Made by a program: the position numbers and the translations under genes. Source: Magnetospirillum sp. XM-1 (GTDB lineage Bacteria; Pseudomonadota; Alphaproteobacteria; Rhodospirillales; Magnetospirillaceae). Taken from it: a stretch of DNA of 64,000 nt. Positions 35,602 to 44,700 of the stretch are shown piece by piece (positions within the stretch are counted from its first letter, which is position 1; each line of letters starts with the position of its first letter). The stretch is taken from positions 2,694,001-2,758,000 of the forward strand of contig NZ_LN997848.1 of assembly GCF_001511835.1 (NCBI RefSeq). Direction: 5' to 3'. Under the pieces are notes generated by a model. It made no database searches and was not told the DNA's origin. It saw only the letters and a program-made list of their open reading frames with translations.

Positions 35602-36789
35602 TCAGTCCCGGCTGCCCAGGCGGGTGACCGCCACCGCCGTCATGTCGTCGTCGAGTGGCGTTTGCACCGTGTCGAGGAAGGTCTCGACCATGGCGGGGAT
35701 GGCGATGCCGCCCCCTGGTGTGTGATGGCGGCGGACAAGGTCCTCCAGCCGCTCGTTCTCGAACATCTCGCCGTCCGGCAGCATGGCCTCGGTCATGGCG
35801 TCGCTGTAAAGGAACAGGCTGGAGCCGGGAGGGAAGGCGGCGAAGCGGTTGAAGTAGCGGCCCGCCTTGCTCAGGCCCAGCGGCGTGCCGATGGTGTCGA
35901 GCCATTCCACCCCGCCTTCGGCGTCGAACAGCAGGGGGCGCGGCGCCCCGGCGCCCGACCAGATGATGGTTCCCGCGGCGACGTCGATGACGGCCAGCAC
36001 CATGGTGGCGTACTGGCCGCGCGGCAGCAGGCCGTGCAGCGCCGCGTTGAGCTGGATCAGGGTGGCGGCCGGATCGACCACCTGGCCCTTCAACTCGCTG
36101 ATCAGGGTGTGCAGGCGAAAGACGTTCAGCGCCGCCCCGACCCCGTGGCCGGAGAAGTCTAGGGCGTAAAGGGTGAGGCAGCCGTCATTGCCCTCCATGC
36201 AGCCCCACAGGTCGCCGCCGATGTCCGACGACGGCTTGAAATAGCCCTCGACCGCCAGGCCGAGGGTGGTCCGGATGTTCTCCAGGCGGGCAGGGCGGGG
36301 CAGCAGGTCGAACTGCATGTTGCGGGCCGCCGACAGTTCCTCGGCCATGCGGTCGTATTCGCTGGCCAGCATGTCGGCCAGATGCAGCCTTTCGCGCTCG
36401 CTGCGGAAGCGGTAGATGGCGTTCTGCAGGGTCCTGGCCAGGGAGCGGGCATCCATCTCGCCCTTGACCATGAAGTCCTGGGCGCCCTGCTCGATGGCCT
36501 GTTCGGCCACCTGGGGGTCGTCCAGTCCGGTCATGATCACCACGGGCAGCGGCGGGACGGCGGACAAGAGCGCGTGCAGGGTGTCCGAGCTTTGCGAATC
36601 AGGCAGGCCGAGGTCGAGAAGCACGGCGTCGAAGCTGGAGCTCACCGTAAGGCGTTCGATGGCGGCGGCCAGGGTCTCCTCGTGCATGACGATGAAGCCG
36701 GCCGACCGGGCCTCCTTCAGGGCGGTCTTGATCAGCAGGGCGTCGCCCGGATTGTCCTCGACCAGCAGGATTCGCAATCTGTGACGCAT
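35602..36789 (-). CDS. Response regulator with PP2C (SpoIIE/RsbU-type) phosphatase output
   Basis: 395 residues. The REC domain (about 5-125) shows ILLVEDNPGD, phospho-acceptor aspartate in LLDLGLPDS, T in MTGLDD and K in MVKGE. A helical linker leads to a SpoIIE-type PP2C phosphatase (about 185-393) with the metal-binding motifs SSDIGGDLWG, LDFSGHGVGAA and, near the end, DDDMTAVAV. Such proteins control anti-sigma-factor antagonists in partner-switching pathways. It lies 8 bp downstream of the HD-GYP gene on the same strand and is probably co-transcribed with it. The target anti-sigma antagonist is not in the window. Confidence 0.9.
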   Translation of the reverse strand: MRHRLRILLVEDNPGDALLIKTALKEARSAGFIVMHEETLAAAIERLTVSSSFDAVLLDLGLPDSQSSDTLHALLSAVPPLPVVIMTGLDDPQVAEQAIEQGAQDFMVKGEMDARSLARTLQNAIYRFRSERERLHLADMLASEYDRMAEELSAARNMQFDLLPRPARLENIRTTLGLAVEGYFKPSSDIGGDLWGCMEGNDGCLTLYALDFSGHGVGAALNVFRLHTLISELKGQVVDPAATLIQLNAALHGLLPRGQYATMVLAVIDVAAGTIIWSGAGAPRPLLFDAEGGVEWLDTIGTPLGLSKAGRYFNRFAAFPPGSSLFLYSDAMTEAMLPDGEMFENERLEDLVRRHHTPGGGIAIPAMVETFLDTVQTPLDDDMTAVAVTRLGSRD

Positions 36790-36797
36790 CGACGCCC

Positions 36798-37907
36798 CTA
36801 CCGGCCCGAATCCAGCAGCATTTCACGGAACAGGGACAGCAGCTGGATGTCCAACTTGCCCGGCATGTCATCCACCATGACCTGAAGGGCCTGTTCGGCC
36901 GTCCGCGCCGGCTTGTAGGGGCGGCGGTCGCTCAACGCGCAGAACACGTCGACGATGGCCGACATGCGGGCCAGTTCATTGAGTTCGACGCCCTTCAGCC
37001 CCTTGGGATAGCCCGATCCGTCCAGGCGCTCGTGATGCTGGTTGCCGATCAGCGGGATGTTGCGCGGCAGATCCTGGCACTTTTCCAGATAGGCATGGGT
37101 GCCCGTCACATGGCTTTTCATCAGGTCGTGCTCTTCCTTGGAGAGCGCTCCGACCTTGTTTAGCACATCGTAGGGGATCGACATCTTGCCCACGTCGTGC
37201 AGCAGCCCGCCGCTGCCCAGCAGCGACAGCTCGTCGCCCTTCAGTCCGATGGTGTAGCCGAACAGCAGCAAGAGGGTGGCGACCCCCAGGCTGTGGGCGT
37301 AGGAGAAGTTGTCGTGGCCGCGCACCTCGTCCAGGATGACCCGGAACTCCCCGGTTCCCACCGCCTCGACCAGGGGGCCGCAGGCGTCGGTGACCTTGGA
37401 ATAGGCGATGGGCTCGCCGCTTTCGATCACGTCGCTGACGCTGTTGAAGATGTCCATGGTGCCGACCAGCGCGTCGCGCTGCAGGGTCGGCAGCTTCTCC
37501 CACCGGCGCTCGATGGCCCGGTTGATCTGCTGGGAGATGGCGCGGATCAGCATGGAGCGGCGATAGGGCTTGGCCAGGAAGGAATCCGCGCCGCTGTCCT
37601 TGGCGATCTTGCGCGTGGCCGGGTCGTCGCTGGAACTTATGAACACGATCGGGGTTTCGGCGAAGGCGGGGGCGCCGCGCAGGCTGGCGATGAAGTCGTA
37701 TGAATCCTGCGGTCCGGCGCCCCGGTCGACGACGATGGCGCAGGGCGGCGACTTGCTCATGGCCGTCATCGCGTCGGAGGTGTTGCCGTAGGTGGCGATG
37801 CGATAGAACGAGGTCAGGGCATGTTCGACCTGGCGGCGGTGGCTTTCGCTGGTGTCGATCACCGCCACCGTTTCGCGATGGGAATTGGTCGTCTGGTCGA
37901 ACGACAT
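36798..37907 (-). CDS. Response regulator with HD-GYP c-di-GMP phosphodiesterase output
   Basis: 369 residues from ATG 37907, with GGGAGAGG just upstream. The REC-like domain keeps the phospho-acceptor aspartate (AIVVDRGAG) and the lysine (FLAKPY) but has only one acidic residue in the usual DD pair (AVIDTSES). The HD-GYP domain (about 190-360) carries the HD motif LLHDVGK and the HHERLDGSGYP signature with an intact GYP. HD-GYP proteins hydrolyse cyclic di-GMP and so lower biofilm formation or raise motility. It is paired with a REC-PP2C gene. The original input kinase is unknown. Confidence 0.9.
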   Translation of the reverse strand: MSFDQTTNSHRETVAVIDTSESHRRQVEHALTSFYRIATYGNTSDAMTAMSKSPPCAIVVDRGAGPQDSYDFIASLRGAPAFAETPIVFISSSDDPATRKIAKDSGADSFLAKPYRRSMLIRAISQQINRAIERRWEKLPTLQRDALVGTMDIFNSVSDVIESGEPIAYSKVTDACGPLVEAVGTGEFRVILDEVRGHDNFSYAHSLGVATLLLLFGYTIGLKGDELSLLGSGGLLHDVGKMSIPYDVLNKVGALSKEEHDLMKSHVTGTHAYLEKCQDLPRNIPLIGNQHHERLDGSGYPKGLKGVELNELARMSAIVDVFCALSDRRPYKPARTAEQALQVMVDDMPGKLDIQLLSLFREMLLDSGR

Positions 37908-38233
37908 CAACGCCTCTCCCCGCCGGTGAACGCTTGATGGCGATGGCGGGAGCCCGGTGCGGACTGGATCGCCCCGTGGCCCTGCCTATGAAAAACAAGC
38001 GATATCATATTATTGCCAGGCTGTTTAGCTGGTATCGGGGCTATGTGCTGTCGGTTCGATGCGCCACTTTAGCACCTATTGTGGATAGGCGCACACCTAT
38101 ATCCATGGAATGTAGCCATAGCGGAGGTGCATCGACGGCGGGTTCGGGCGCTTGACTCCAATACCCCAGTAGTCTACAGATTAGTGGTCTAAAGAATGAA
38201 TGACGTGGCCCGTGTGTGGAATTGGAGGGTGCG
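37908..38233. other. Intergenic region between HD-GYP gene and sulfate importer
   Basis: 326 bp between divergent genes. The left part carries the HD-GYP ribosome binding site; the AT-richer part at 38000-38110 includes the short inverted repeat CCTAT-N5-ATAGG (38075-38089). The stretch 38165-38205 has an imperfect dyad (TAGTCTA ... TGGTCTA) close to where an importer promoter is expected. I cannot assign a regulator such as CysB with confidence. Confidence 0.4.
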
Positions 38234-39277
38234 ATGATCGGTTTTCATGAGGATGAAGCGCGGCGCTTGCTGCTGGCGGCCCTGTTCGCGGTGATGCTGG
38301 CCCTGGGGATGGCGGCGCTGATGCCCGGCGCCCAGGCGGCCGAAAGCCGGACCCTGCTCAACGTCTCCTACGATCCCACCCGCGAGCTGTACCAGGCGCT
38401 GAACGAAAGCTTCGTGCGTCAGTGGAAGGCCAAGAGCGGCGAGGATCTGAAGATCAACCAGTCCCACGGCGGTTCGGGCAAGCAGGCCCGTTCGGTGATC
38501 GACGGGCTGGAGGCCGACGTGGTGACCCTGGCGCTGGCCTACGACATCGACGCCATCGCCGACAAGGCCAAGCTGCTGGACCGCGGCTGGCAGAAGCGGC
38601 TCGCCTACAATTCCGCCCCCTACACCTCGACCATCGTGTTCCTGGTCAGGAAGGGCAATCCCAAGCAGGTCAAGGATTGGGGTGATCTGGTCAAGCCGGG
38701 CGTCTCGGTGATCACGCCCAACCCCAAGACTTCGGGAGGCGCGCGCTGGAACTACCTTGCCGCCTGGGGCTACGCGCTTGACCGCAGCAACGGCGATGCC
38801 GCCAAGGCCCAGGACTTCGTGGCCCAGCTGTTCAAGAACGTCCCGGTGCTGGATTCGGGCGCGCGGGGCTCCACCGTCACCTTCGCCCAGCGCGGCCTGG
38901 GCGACGTGCTGCTGGCCTGGGAGAACGAGGCTCATCTGGCGCTCAAGGAATTCGGCTCGGGCTTCGAGATCGTCACGCCGTCGCTGTCCATCCTGGCCGA
39001 GCCGCCGGTGGCGGTGGTCGACAAGGTGGTGGACAAGCGCGGCACCCGCGCCGTGGCCCAGGCCTACCTGGACTTCCTCTACACCCCCGAGGCGCAGGAG
39101 ATCATCGCGCGCAACTTCTACCGCCCCCGCGATCCCGAAGTGGTGAAGAAGACCGCCGCCACCTTCGCGCCGGTCAAGCTTTTTACCATCGACGACGTGT
39201 TCGGCGGCTGGACCAAGGCCCAGACCGAGCATTTCTCCGACGGCGGCGTGTTCGACCGCATCACGGCCAAGAAGTAG
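38234..39277 (+). CDS. sbp: Sulfate/thiosulfate ABC transporter, periplasmic binding protein
   Basis: 347 residues from ATG 38234 (GGAGGG 4 bp upstream). A signal peptide ends near '[10 protein letters not shown]'. The mature protein begins with the family signature [20 protein letters not shown] and contains '[20 protein letters not shown]', '[20 protein letters not shown]' and '[10 protein letters not shown]', all typical of Sbp/CysP. It captures sulfate or thiosulfate in the periplasm and delivers it to CysT/CysW. It is the first gene of an importer operon reading into cysT after 11 bp. Confidence 0.94.
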   Translation: MIGFHEDEARRLLLAALFAVMLALGMAALMPGAQAAESRTLLNVSYDPTRELYQALNESFVRQWKAKSGEDLKINQSHGGSGKQARSVIDGLEADVVTLALAYDIDAIADKAKLLDRGWQKRLAYNSAPYTSTIVFLVRKGNPKQVKDWGDLVKPGVSVITPNPKTSGGARWNYLAAWGYALDRSNGDAAKAQDFVAQLFKNVPVLDSGARGSTVTFAQRGLGDVLLAWENEAHLALKEFGSGFEIVTPSLSILAEPPVAVVDKVVDKRGTRAVAQAYLDFLYTPEAQEIIARNFYRPRDPEVVKKTAATFAPVKLFTIDDVFGGWTKAQTEHFSDGGVFDRITAKK

Positions 39278-39288
39278 GGGCCAGGGGG

Positions 39289-40140
39289 ATGGCCGCCTTA
39301 GCCCTTTTCCTGCCGCGCCGGGCGCCCAGCGTCATTCCGGGCTTCGGTCCGACCATGGGCTTCACCCTGCTGTATCTGTCGCTGATCGTCCTGCTGCCCC
39401 TGGCGGCCCTGGTGATCAAGGCGGCGGGGACCACCCTGGCGCAATGGGGGGCCATCCTCAGCGATCCTCGGGTGCTGTCGGCCCTTGGCCTGTCCTTCGG
39501 CGGCGCCCTGGCCGCCGCGCTGATCAACACGGTGTTCGGCCTGCTGGTCGCCTGGGTGCTGGTGCGCTATCCCTTTCCCGGGCGCCGGCTGGTGGATGCG
39601 GTGATCGATCTGCCCTTCGCCCTGCCCACCGCCGTGGCCGGCATCGCGCTGACCGCGCTGTACGCTCCCAACGGTTGGCTGGGGCGGTTGCTCGAGCCCT
39701 TGGGCGTCAAGGTGGCCTTCTCGCCCTTAGGCGTGGTGGTGGCCATGGTGTTCATCGGCCTGCCCTTCGTGGTGCGCACCGTCGAGCCGGTGCTGCACGA
39801 CGTGGACTTGGAACTGGAGGAGGCCGCCGCTTCGCTGGGGGCCGATCGGGTGCAGACCTTTTTGCGGGTGATCCTGCCGTCCATCCTGCCGTCGCTGCTG
39901 ACCGGTTTTTCCCTGGCCCTGGCCCGGGCGGTGGGGGAGTACGGCTCGGTGATCTTCATCGCCGGCAACCTGCCCGGCGTGTCCGAGATCGCCCCGCTGC
40001 TGATCGTCACCAAGCTGGAGCAATACGACTACGTGGGTGCGACCGCCATCGCCACGGTGATGCTGGCCATCTCGTTCACCCTGCTGCTGGCGGTCAACCT
40101 GTTGCAGAAGTGGCGCCGCGGGCGCATGGGGGGAGCATGA
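39289..40140 (+). CDS. cysT: Sulfate ABC transporter permease CysT (CysU)
   Basis: 283 residues with about six or seven membrane segments, starting 'PGFGPTMGFTLLYLSLIVLL'. The cytoplasmic EAA loop, which docks the ATPase, reads 'LELEEAAASLGADRVQTFLR'. The C-terminal part 'ARAVGEYGSVIFIAGNLPG' is typical of CysT. GGGGG lies directly upstream of the ATG. It forms the translocation pore with CysW. The stop overlaps the ATG of a 59-codon ORF (ATGA). Confidence 0.93.
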   Translation: MAALALFLPRRAPSVIPGFGPTMGFTLLYLSLIVLLPLAALVIKAAGTTLAQWGAILSDPRVLSALGLSFGGALAAALINTVFGLLVAWVLVRYPFPGRRLVDAVIDLPFALPTAVAGIALTALYAPNGWLGRLLEPLGVKVAFSPLGVVVAMVFIGLPFVVRTVEPVLHDVDLELEEAAASLGADRVQTFLRVILPSILPSLLTGFSLALARAVGEYGSVIFIAGNLPGVSEIAPLLIVTKLEQYDYVGATAIATVMLAISFTLLLAVNLLQKWRRGRMGGA

Positions 40141-40316
40141 GCGAGGCGAAGCCGAAGCGCGGCGCCCCTGTCGGCATTGCCGACAATTCGGTATTGCGCG
40201 CCTTCGCGCGCGGCGAGCGGCCCGGAGCGACCCCGGAGCGGAGCGCAGGGGGAAAGCGGAGGAAAGCCAAGCGAGCCGGAGGCTCGCGCCCGGCGATTGA
40301 GGGGTGGAAACAATGA
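40137..40316 (+). CDS. Possible 59-residue basic peptide between cysT and cysW, doubtful
   Basis: An ORF overlaps the cysT stop (ATGA) and the cysW start (ATGA again), so ribosomes could pass through all three. The product is Arg/Lys/Gly/Ala-rich ('MSEAKPKRGAPVGIADNSVL' onward) with no recognisable domain. Its 3' half is a dispersed repeat also found at 53792-53824, so this may be a repeat-containing spacer rather than a functional gene. Confidence 0.3.
   Translation: MSEAKPKRGAPVGIADNSVLRAFARGERPGATPERSAGGKRRKAKRAGGSRPAIEGWKQ
40261..40302 (+). repeat. Dispersed intergenic repeat, copy 1
   Basis: GGAAAGCCAAGCGA, an 11-bp insert that extends the hairpin, then GCGCCCGGCGATTGAGG. The same sequence without the insert is at 53792-53824. 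Both copies lie just upstream of a gene start on the plus strand. Confidence 0.6.
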
Positions 40317-41152
40317 ACGGCAACGCTACGCGTGAACCGGCCGTGGTGCGCTGGAGCCTGACGCTGCTGGCCCTGGCCTTCCTGGGGCTGTTTCTGGTGG
40401 CCCCGCTGGCCGCCGTTCTGGTGGAGGCCTTCGCCAAGGGCTGGGGCGCCTATGTCCGGGCGCTGTCCTCCGACGACACCTTCTCGTCCATCCGCCTGAC
40501 CCTGATCGTGGCCGCCATCGCCGTGCCGCTCAACATCGCCTTCGGGCTGGCGGCCAGCTGGGCGGTCGCCAAGTTCGACTTTTCCGGCAAGAGCCTGCTG
40601 GTCTCGCTGATCGAGCTGCCGTTCTCGGTCTCGCCGGTGATTTCGGGACTGATCTACGTGCTGCTGTTCGGGTTGCAGGGGCTGCTCGGCCCCTGGCTGG
40701 CCGAACACGACCTCAAGGTCATCTTCGCGGTGCCGGGCATCGTGCTGGCCACCATCTTCGTCACCTTCCCCTTCGTCGCCCGCGAGCTGATTCCGCTGAT
40801 GGAGGAGCAGGGGCGCGAGGAGGAGGAGGCGGCGCTGACGCTCGGCGCCTCGGGCTTCGCCGCCTTCCGGTTGGTGACGCTTCCCAATGTCCGCTGGGGG
40901 CTGCTGTATGGCGTTCTGCTGTGCAACGCGCGGGCCATGGGCGAGTTCGGCGCCGTTTCCGTGGTTTCAGGTCATATCCGGGGGCTTACCAATACGATGC
41001 CCCTCCATGTGGAGATCCTCTACAATGAATACGATTTCGTCGGCGCTTTCGCGGTCTCCTCTCTCCTCGCCGTTCTGGCCCTTGTCACTTTGGCGGTCAA
41101 ATCGGCGCTCGAATGGTGGCACCGGGACGAGCTTGCCGCGATCGGACATTAA
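40313..41152 (+). CDS. cysW: Sulfate ABC transporter permease CysW
   Basis: 279 residues from ATG 40313; an upstream GTG at 40304 is unlikely. Six membrane segments, the EAA loop '[20 protein letters not shown]', and '[20 protein letters not shown]' near the end, as in CysW. It pairs with CysT in the sulfate importer. Its start overlaps a short upstream ORF, and cysA begins 25 bp after its stop. Confidence 0.93.
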   Translation: MNGNATREPAVVRWSLTLLALAFLGLFLVAPLAAVLVEAFAKGWGAYVRALSSDDTFSSIRLTLIVAAIAVPLNIAFGLAASWAVAKFDFSGKSLLVSLIELPFSVSPVISGLIYVLLFGLQGLLGPWLAEHDLKVIFAVPGIVLATIFVTFPFVARELIPLMEEQGREEEEAALTLGASGFAAFRLVTLPNVRWGLLYGVLLCNARAMGEFGAVSVVSGHIRGLTNTMPLHVEILYNEYDFVGAFAVSSLLAVLALVTLAVKSALEWWHRDELAAIGH

Positions 41153-41177
41153 CGGGGCCGGTATTGAAGGATCGGAT

Positions 41178-42221
41178 ATGATCGAGGTCGAGAATATTTC
41201 CAAGCGCTTCGGCAGCTTTGCCGCGCTGGACCAGGTGTCGCTCAAGGTGGCGCAGGGCAAGCTGGTGGCGCTGCTGGGGCCGTCGGGTTCGGGCAAGACC
41301 ACGCTTTTGCGCATTCTGGCCGGGCTGGAGCAGCCCGACGACGGGCGCATCCGCTTGGGCGGAGTGGACGCCACCGGGCTGGGAACCCGCGACCGCAAGG
41401 TGGGCTTCGTCTTCCAGCATTACGCCCTGTTCCGTCACATGACGGTGGCCGAGAACATCGCCTTCGGCCTGAAGGTCAGGAAGGGCGCCGACCGCCCCCC
41501 CGTGGCCGCCATCAACGAGAAGGTCCATACCCTGCTGGAGCTGGTGCAGCTGGAAGGCCTGGCCGGGCGCTATCCCAGCCAGCTGTCGGGCGGCCAGCGC
41601 CAGCGCGTCGCCCTGGCCCGCGCCCTGGCGGTGGAGCCGCGCCTCTTGCTGCTGGACGAGCCGTTCGGCGCGCTGGACGCCCAGGTGCGCAAGGATTTGC
41701 GCCGCTGGCTGCGCCATCTGCACGACGAGATGGGCCTGACCGGCGTGTTCGTCACCCACGACCAGGAGGAAGCCCTGGAAGTGGCCGACGAGGTGGTGGT
41801 GATGAACAAGGGCCGCATCGAACAGATCGGCACTCCGGCCGAGATTTACGACTCTCCGGCCACCCCCTTCGTCTATCGCTTCCTGGGCAACGTCAACGCG
41901 CTGCCCTGTCGGGTGGCGGGCGGCCAGGCCCAGGTGGGCGGCCTGCATGTGGGCGAGGGGCGGGCCGACGGCCCCGGCACCGCCTTCATCCGTCCCCATG
42001 ACGTTGAAGTCCTGGAGCTGTCTCCCGATATCCCCCAGGCCAAGGTGCGCCAGGTGGTGGTGCTGGGCCCGGTGGTGCGCGCCGAACTGGAACTGGCCGA
42101 CGGAATCATCGTCGAGGCCGAGCTGTCGCGCGACGTGAAGGACAAGCTTGGTCTGCGGCGCGGGCAGGATGTTTCGGTCTTTTTGCGCAAGGCGCGGGTA
42201 TTCGTCGGTGAAAACGTGTAG
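41178..42221 (+). CDS. cysA: Sulfate ABC transporter ATP-binding protein CysA
   Basis: 347 residues from ATG 41178. Walker [11 protein letters not shown]-loop in '[20 protein letters not shown]', signature LSGGQRQR, Walker [13 protein letters not shown], switch histidine in [10 protein letters not shown]. The C-terminal 110 residues form a TOBE-type regulatory domain ('[12 protein letters not shown]'). It energises sulfate uptake through CysT/CysW. Last gene of the importer set, 37 bp before the fccA start. Confidence 0.94.
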   Translation: MIEVENISKRFGSFAALDQVSLKVAQGKLVALLGPSGSGKTTLLRILAGLEQPDDGRIRLGGVDATGLGTRDRKVGFVFQHYALFRHMTVAENIAFGLKVRKGADRPPVAAINEKVHTLLELVQLEGLAGRYPSQLSGGQRQRVALARALAVEPRLLLLDEPFGALDAQVRKDLRRWLRHLHDEMGLTGVFVTHDQEEALEVADEVVVMNKGRIEQIGTPAEIYDSPATPFVYRFLGNVNALPCRVAGGQAQVGGLHVGEGRADGPGTAFIRPHDVEVLELSPDIPQAKVRQVVVLGPVVRAELELADGIIVEAELSRDVKDKLGLRRGQDVSVFLRKARVFVGENV

Positions 42222-42258
42222 AATGGTCTGAATTCAACCTGCCGAGTTGGGGGTTATC

Positions 42259-42564
42259 ATGCGGACATTATCGTTTTGGGTCGTTCCGGCTGTGATTATC
42301 GCTTCCCCTCTCGCGGCTTGGGCGGCCGAGCCCGCTCCCGCCCCCCTGGCGGCGGCGGTCTGCGCCAATTGCCATGGGACCGAGGGGCGCAACGAGGGGG
42401 CCATTCCGGCCATCGCCGGCAAGCCCGCCTTCCTGATCGCCGGCAAGCTGCGCGACTTCAAGGCCGACAAGGTGGCCAACGCCACCGTCATGCCGCGTCT
42501 GGTCAAGGGCCTCACCGAGGCCGAGATCGACACGGTCGCCCAGTATTTCGCCAATCTGCGCTGA
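42259..42564 (+). CDS. fccA: Cytochrome c subunit of flavocytochrome c sulfide dehydrogenase, monoheme type
   Basis: 101 residues from ATG 42259 (a TTG at 42247 is less likely). Signal peptide ending near 'LAAWAAEP', then a single c-type heme site CANCH at about 36-40 and a distal methionine in ATVMPRLVKGL. It resembles the small FccA-type cytochrome that accepts electrons from the flavoprotein, although some FccA proteins hold two hemes. It lies 16 bp upstream of fccB, so the pair is probably one transcript. Confidence 0.88.
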   Translation: MRTLSFWVVPAVIIASPLAAWAAEPAPAPLAAAVCANCHGTEGRNEGAIPAIAGKPAFLIAGKLRDFKADKVANATVMPRLVKGLTEAEIDTVAQYFANLR

Positions 42565-42580
42565 GAAGGGGGGCTTCGCC

Positions 42581-43861
42581 ATGACCAATGCCTTCGACCG
42601 CCGTTCCTTCCTGACCCTGGCCGGCGCTGCCGGCCTGTCCTCGCTCACTTCCGCCTGCGCCACCGGCCCGTCCGGAACCGGCCCCCGCGTGGTGGTGGTG
42701 GGCGGCGGCTTCGGCGGGGCCACCGCCGCCAAGTACCTGCGCCGCCAGGACCCCTCCCTGCGGGTGACCCTGGTGGAGCGCTCCACCCGGTTCATCACCT
42801 GCCCGTTCAGCAATTCGGTGATCGGCGGCTTCCGCTCGCTGGAGGCCAACACCTTCGGCTATGACGGCCTGCGCGGCCACGGGGTGGAGGTGATCCACGC
42901 CGAGGTGACCAATATCGACGCGGCGGCCAAGCTGGTGGTGCTGCAGGGCGGCGAAAAGCTCGCCTACGACAAGCTGGTTCTGTCGCCCGGCATCGACTTC
43001 AAATGGGGCGAGCAAGGCTATTCCGAGGCCGATGCCGAACTGGCGCCCCACGCCTGGAAGGCCGGGCCGCAGACCCTGCTGCTGCGCCGCCAGCTGGAAG
43101 CCATGGAGGACGGCGGTGTGGTGGTGATGACCATTCCCGCCAATCCCTACCGCTGCCCGCCCGGCCCCTACGAGCGCGCCAGCCTGATCGCCCATTACCT
43201 CAAGACCAGGAAGCCCCGGTCCAAGCTGCTGCTGCTGGACGCCAAGGATTCCTTCTCCAAGCAGCCGCTGTTCGTCGAGGGCTGGGATCAGCTCTACAAG
43301 GGGCTGCTGGAATGGGTGCCGCTGTCCAAGGACGGCAAGGTGGTGCAGGTGGACGCCAAGACCCTGACGGTGGAGACCGAGTTCGGCACCCGCCACAAGG
43401 CCAGCGTGCTGAACCACATTCCGCAGCAGAGCGCCGGACGGATCAGTATCGCCGCCGGGCTGGCCGATTCCTCGGGCTGGGTGCCGGTGGTGCCGCAGAC
43501 CTTCCAGTCGGCCAAGGCCCCCGACATCTACGTGGTGGGCGACGCCACCAACGCCGCGCCCCAGCCGAAATCGGGCTTCTCGGCCAATTCCCAGGCCAAG
43601 GTGGCCGCCGCCGCCATCGTGGCGGCGCTGCGGGGCCAGCCGGCCCCCGATCCCATCTGGATGAACACCTGCTACTCGCTGCTGTCGCCCGATTACGGCA
43701 TCACCGTGGCCGGCGTCTACCGGGTCATCAACGGCAAGATCGCCGACGTTCCCGGTTCGGGCGGCATCAGCCCCAAGGGTGCGTCTGCCATGTTCCGGGG
43801 ACTGGAAGCCTCTTATGCCGAGAGCTGGTACGCCAACATCACCCAGGACATCTGGGGATGA
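42581..43861 (+). CDS. fccB: Sulfide dehydrogenase flavoprotein subunit FccB
   Basis: 426 residues with a twin-arginine signal (DRRSFLTLAGAAG). FAD-binding VVVVGGGFGGATAAKYL at 37-53. Three cysteines match the key residues of FccB: C74 in FITCPFSN (covalent FAD), and C192 (YRCPPGPYERA) and C364 (NTCYSLL), the redox disulfide that attacks sulfide. Second nucleotide motif 'APDIYVVGDATNAAP'. It oxidises sulfide to sulfur or polysulfide in the periplasm and passes electrons to the cytochrome encoded upstream. Placement right after the sulfate importer makes this a sulfur-metabolism block. Confidence 0.93.
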   Translation: MTNAFDRRSFLTLAGAAGLSSLTSACATGPSGTGPRVVVVGGGFGGATAAKYLRRQDPSLRVTLVERSTRFITCPFSNSVIGGFRSLEANTFGYDGLRGHGVEVIHAEVTNIDAAAKLVVLQGGEKLAYDKLVLSPGIDFKWGEQGYSEADAELAPHAWKAGPQTLLLRRQLEAMEDGGVVVMTIPANPYRCPPGPYERASLIAHYLKTRKPRSKLLLLDAKDSFSKQPLFVEGWDQLYKGLLEWVPLSKDGKVVQVDAKTLTVETEFGTRHKASVLNHIPQQSAGRISIAAGLADSSGWVPVVPQTFQSAKAPDIYVVGDATNAAPQPKSGFSANSQAKVAAAAIVAALRGQPAPDPIWMNTCYSLLSPDYGITVAGVYRVINGKIADVPGSGGISPKGASAMFRGLEASYAESWYANITQDIWG

Positions 43862-43876
43862 GGCGGGGGGCTCCGC

Positions 43877-44335
43877 CTACTTGTAGAGCCCGATATAGGT
43901 GATGAGGTCCTTGCCGGGAACGGCTTTGACGTAGGTGATCTTCGGCTCGATCCGGTTGCTGGCCGGATTGAGCCACTGGTACTCGACCCAGCCTTCGCCC
44001 TTGTCGCGGGCCACGGAGATGATCTCCTGGACCAGCAGCTTGCCGCCGCTGTCCTTGGCGTTGAGCACCGACTTGCCCTCGTTCCTGGGGTTGGGCGGAT
44101 AGATCAGCCAGGTGCCGTTGCCGTCGATGACGTTGACGTAGATCTCGCCGAAGCGGAACTCGCCTTCGCGGTGGAAGGCTTCGCGCGCCTTTTCCACGCC
44201 GTTGGCGGCCAACAGCGCCGCGGCCTTCAGGGTGAGAGCCTGGACCTGTTCCTGGGTGGGGCGCTCGGCCGCGGTGGCCGTGGTGGCGGCCAGGGCGGCG
44301 GCGAGGCCGACGAGAACCAGACGACGGCCGATCAT
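43877..44335 (-). CDS. Secreted single-Cache-domain protein
   Basis: 152 residues. Signal peptide (hydrophobic 6-20, then TATAAERP), then a Cache domain: helical start 'VQALTLKAAALLAANGVEKA', strand 'FRFGEIYVNVIDGNGTWLIY', 'GKSVLNAKDSGGKLLVQEII' and 'GWVEYQWLNPASNRIEPKIT'. Free periplasmic Cache proteins act as ligand-binding partners of sensors. Its ATG overlaps the stop of the response-regulator gene (4 bp), which overlaps the kinase gene, so all three belong to one operon. It likely supplies the ligand signal to the kinase (inference). Confidence 0.85.
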   Translation of the reverse strand: MIGRRLVLVGLAAALAATTATAAERPTQEQVQALTLKAAALLAANGVEKAREAFHREGEFRFGEIYVNVIDGNGTWLIYPPNPRNEGKSVLNAKDSGGKLLVQEIISVARDKGEGWVEYQWLNPASNRIEPKITYVKAVPGKDLITYIGLYK

Positions 44336-44700
44336 TCGAACCCCAATTCGCTCAAGGTGGCGTTCAGGCGGTCGCGGGACATGGGCTTGAGCAGCACGGT
44401 GTCGAAGCCGCCGTCGAGGAATTCCTGCACCTCCTCGGGCATGGCGTGGGCGGTATAGGCGGCGATCTTGACCATTGGCCCGCCCAGGCTTTCGGCGCGG
44501 ACGCGCCGGCAGACCTCCTGGCCGCTCATGGTCGGCATGCTGACGTCCAGGAGGATCAGCGACACGGTGTTGGCGGCGAGGAAACTGAGCGCCGCCTCGC
44601 CGCAATCCACGTCGGAAACCGTCCAGCCGGCCTTGGTCAGCAGGCGGGACGCCAGGATACGGTTGACGTCGTTGTCATCGACCACCAGGGCGTTCTTCAT
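44332..44700 (-). CDS. Stand-alone response regulator receiver
   Basis: 122 residues from ATG 44700, whose first bases overlap the kinase stop. A single REC domain: VVDDNDVNR, phospho-acceptor aspartate in LLDVSMPTMSG, T in AAYTAHA, K in LLKPMSR. No output domain, so it signals by protein contact or phosphotransfer. The partner is almost certainly the kinase encoded directly upstream. The sequence resembles the receiver modules at the end of hybrid kinases, so this may be a split hybrid. Confidence 0.9.
   Translation of the reverse strand: MKNALVVDDNDVNRILASRLLTKAGWTVSDVDCGEAALSFLAANTVSLILLDVSMPTMSGQEVCRRVRAESLGGPMVKIAAYTAHAMPEEVQEFLDGGFDTVLLKPMSRDRLNATLSELGFE

Noticed and set aside
43877..44605. 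Longer reading of the Cache gene with an upstream start
   Set aside because: The extension lies inside the response-regulator gene in another frame, while the ATG at 44335 gives a perfect signal peptide.
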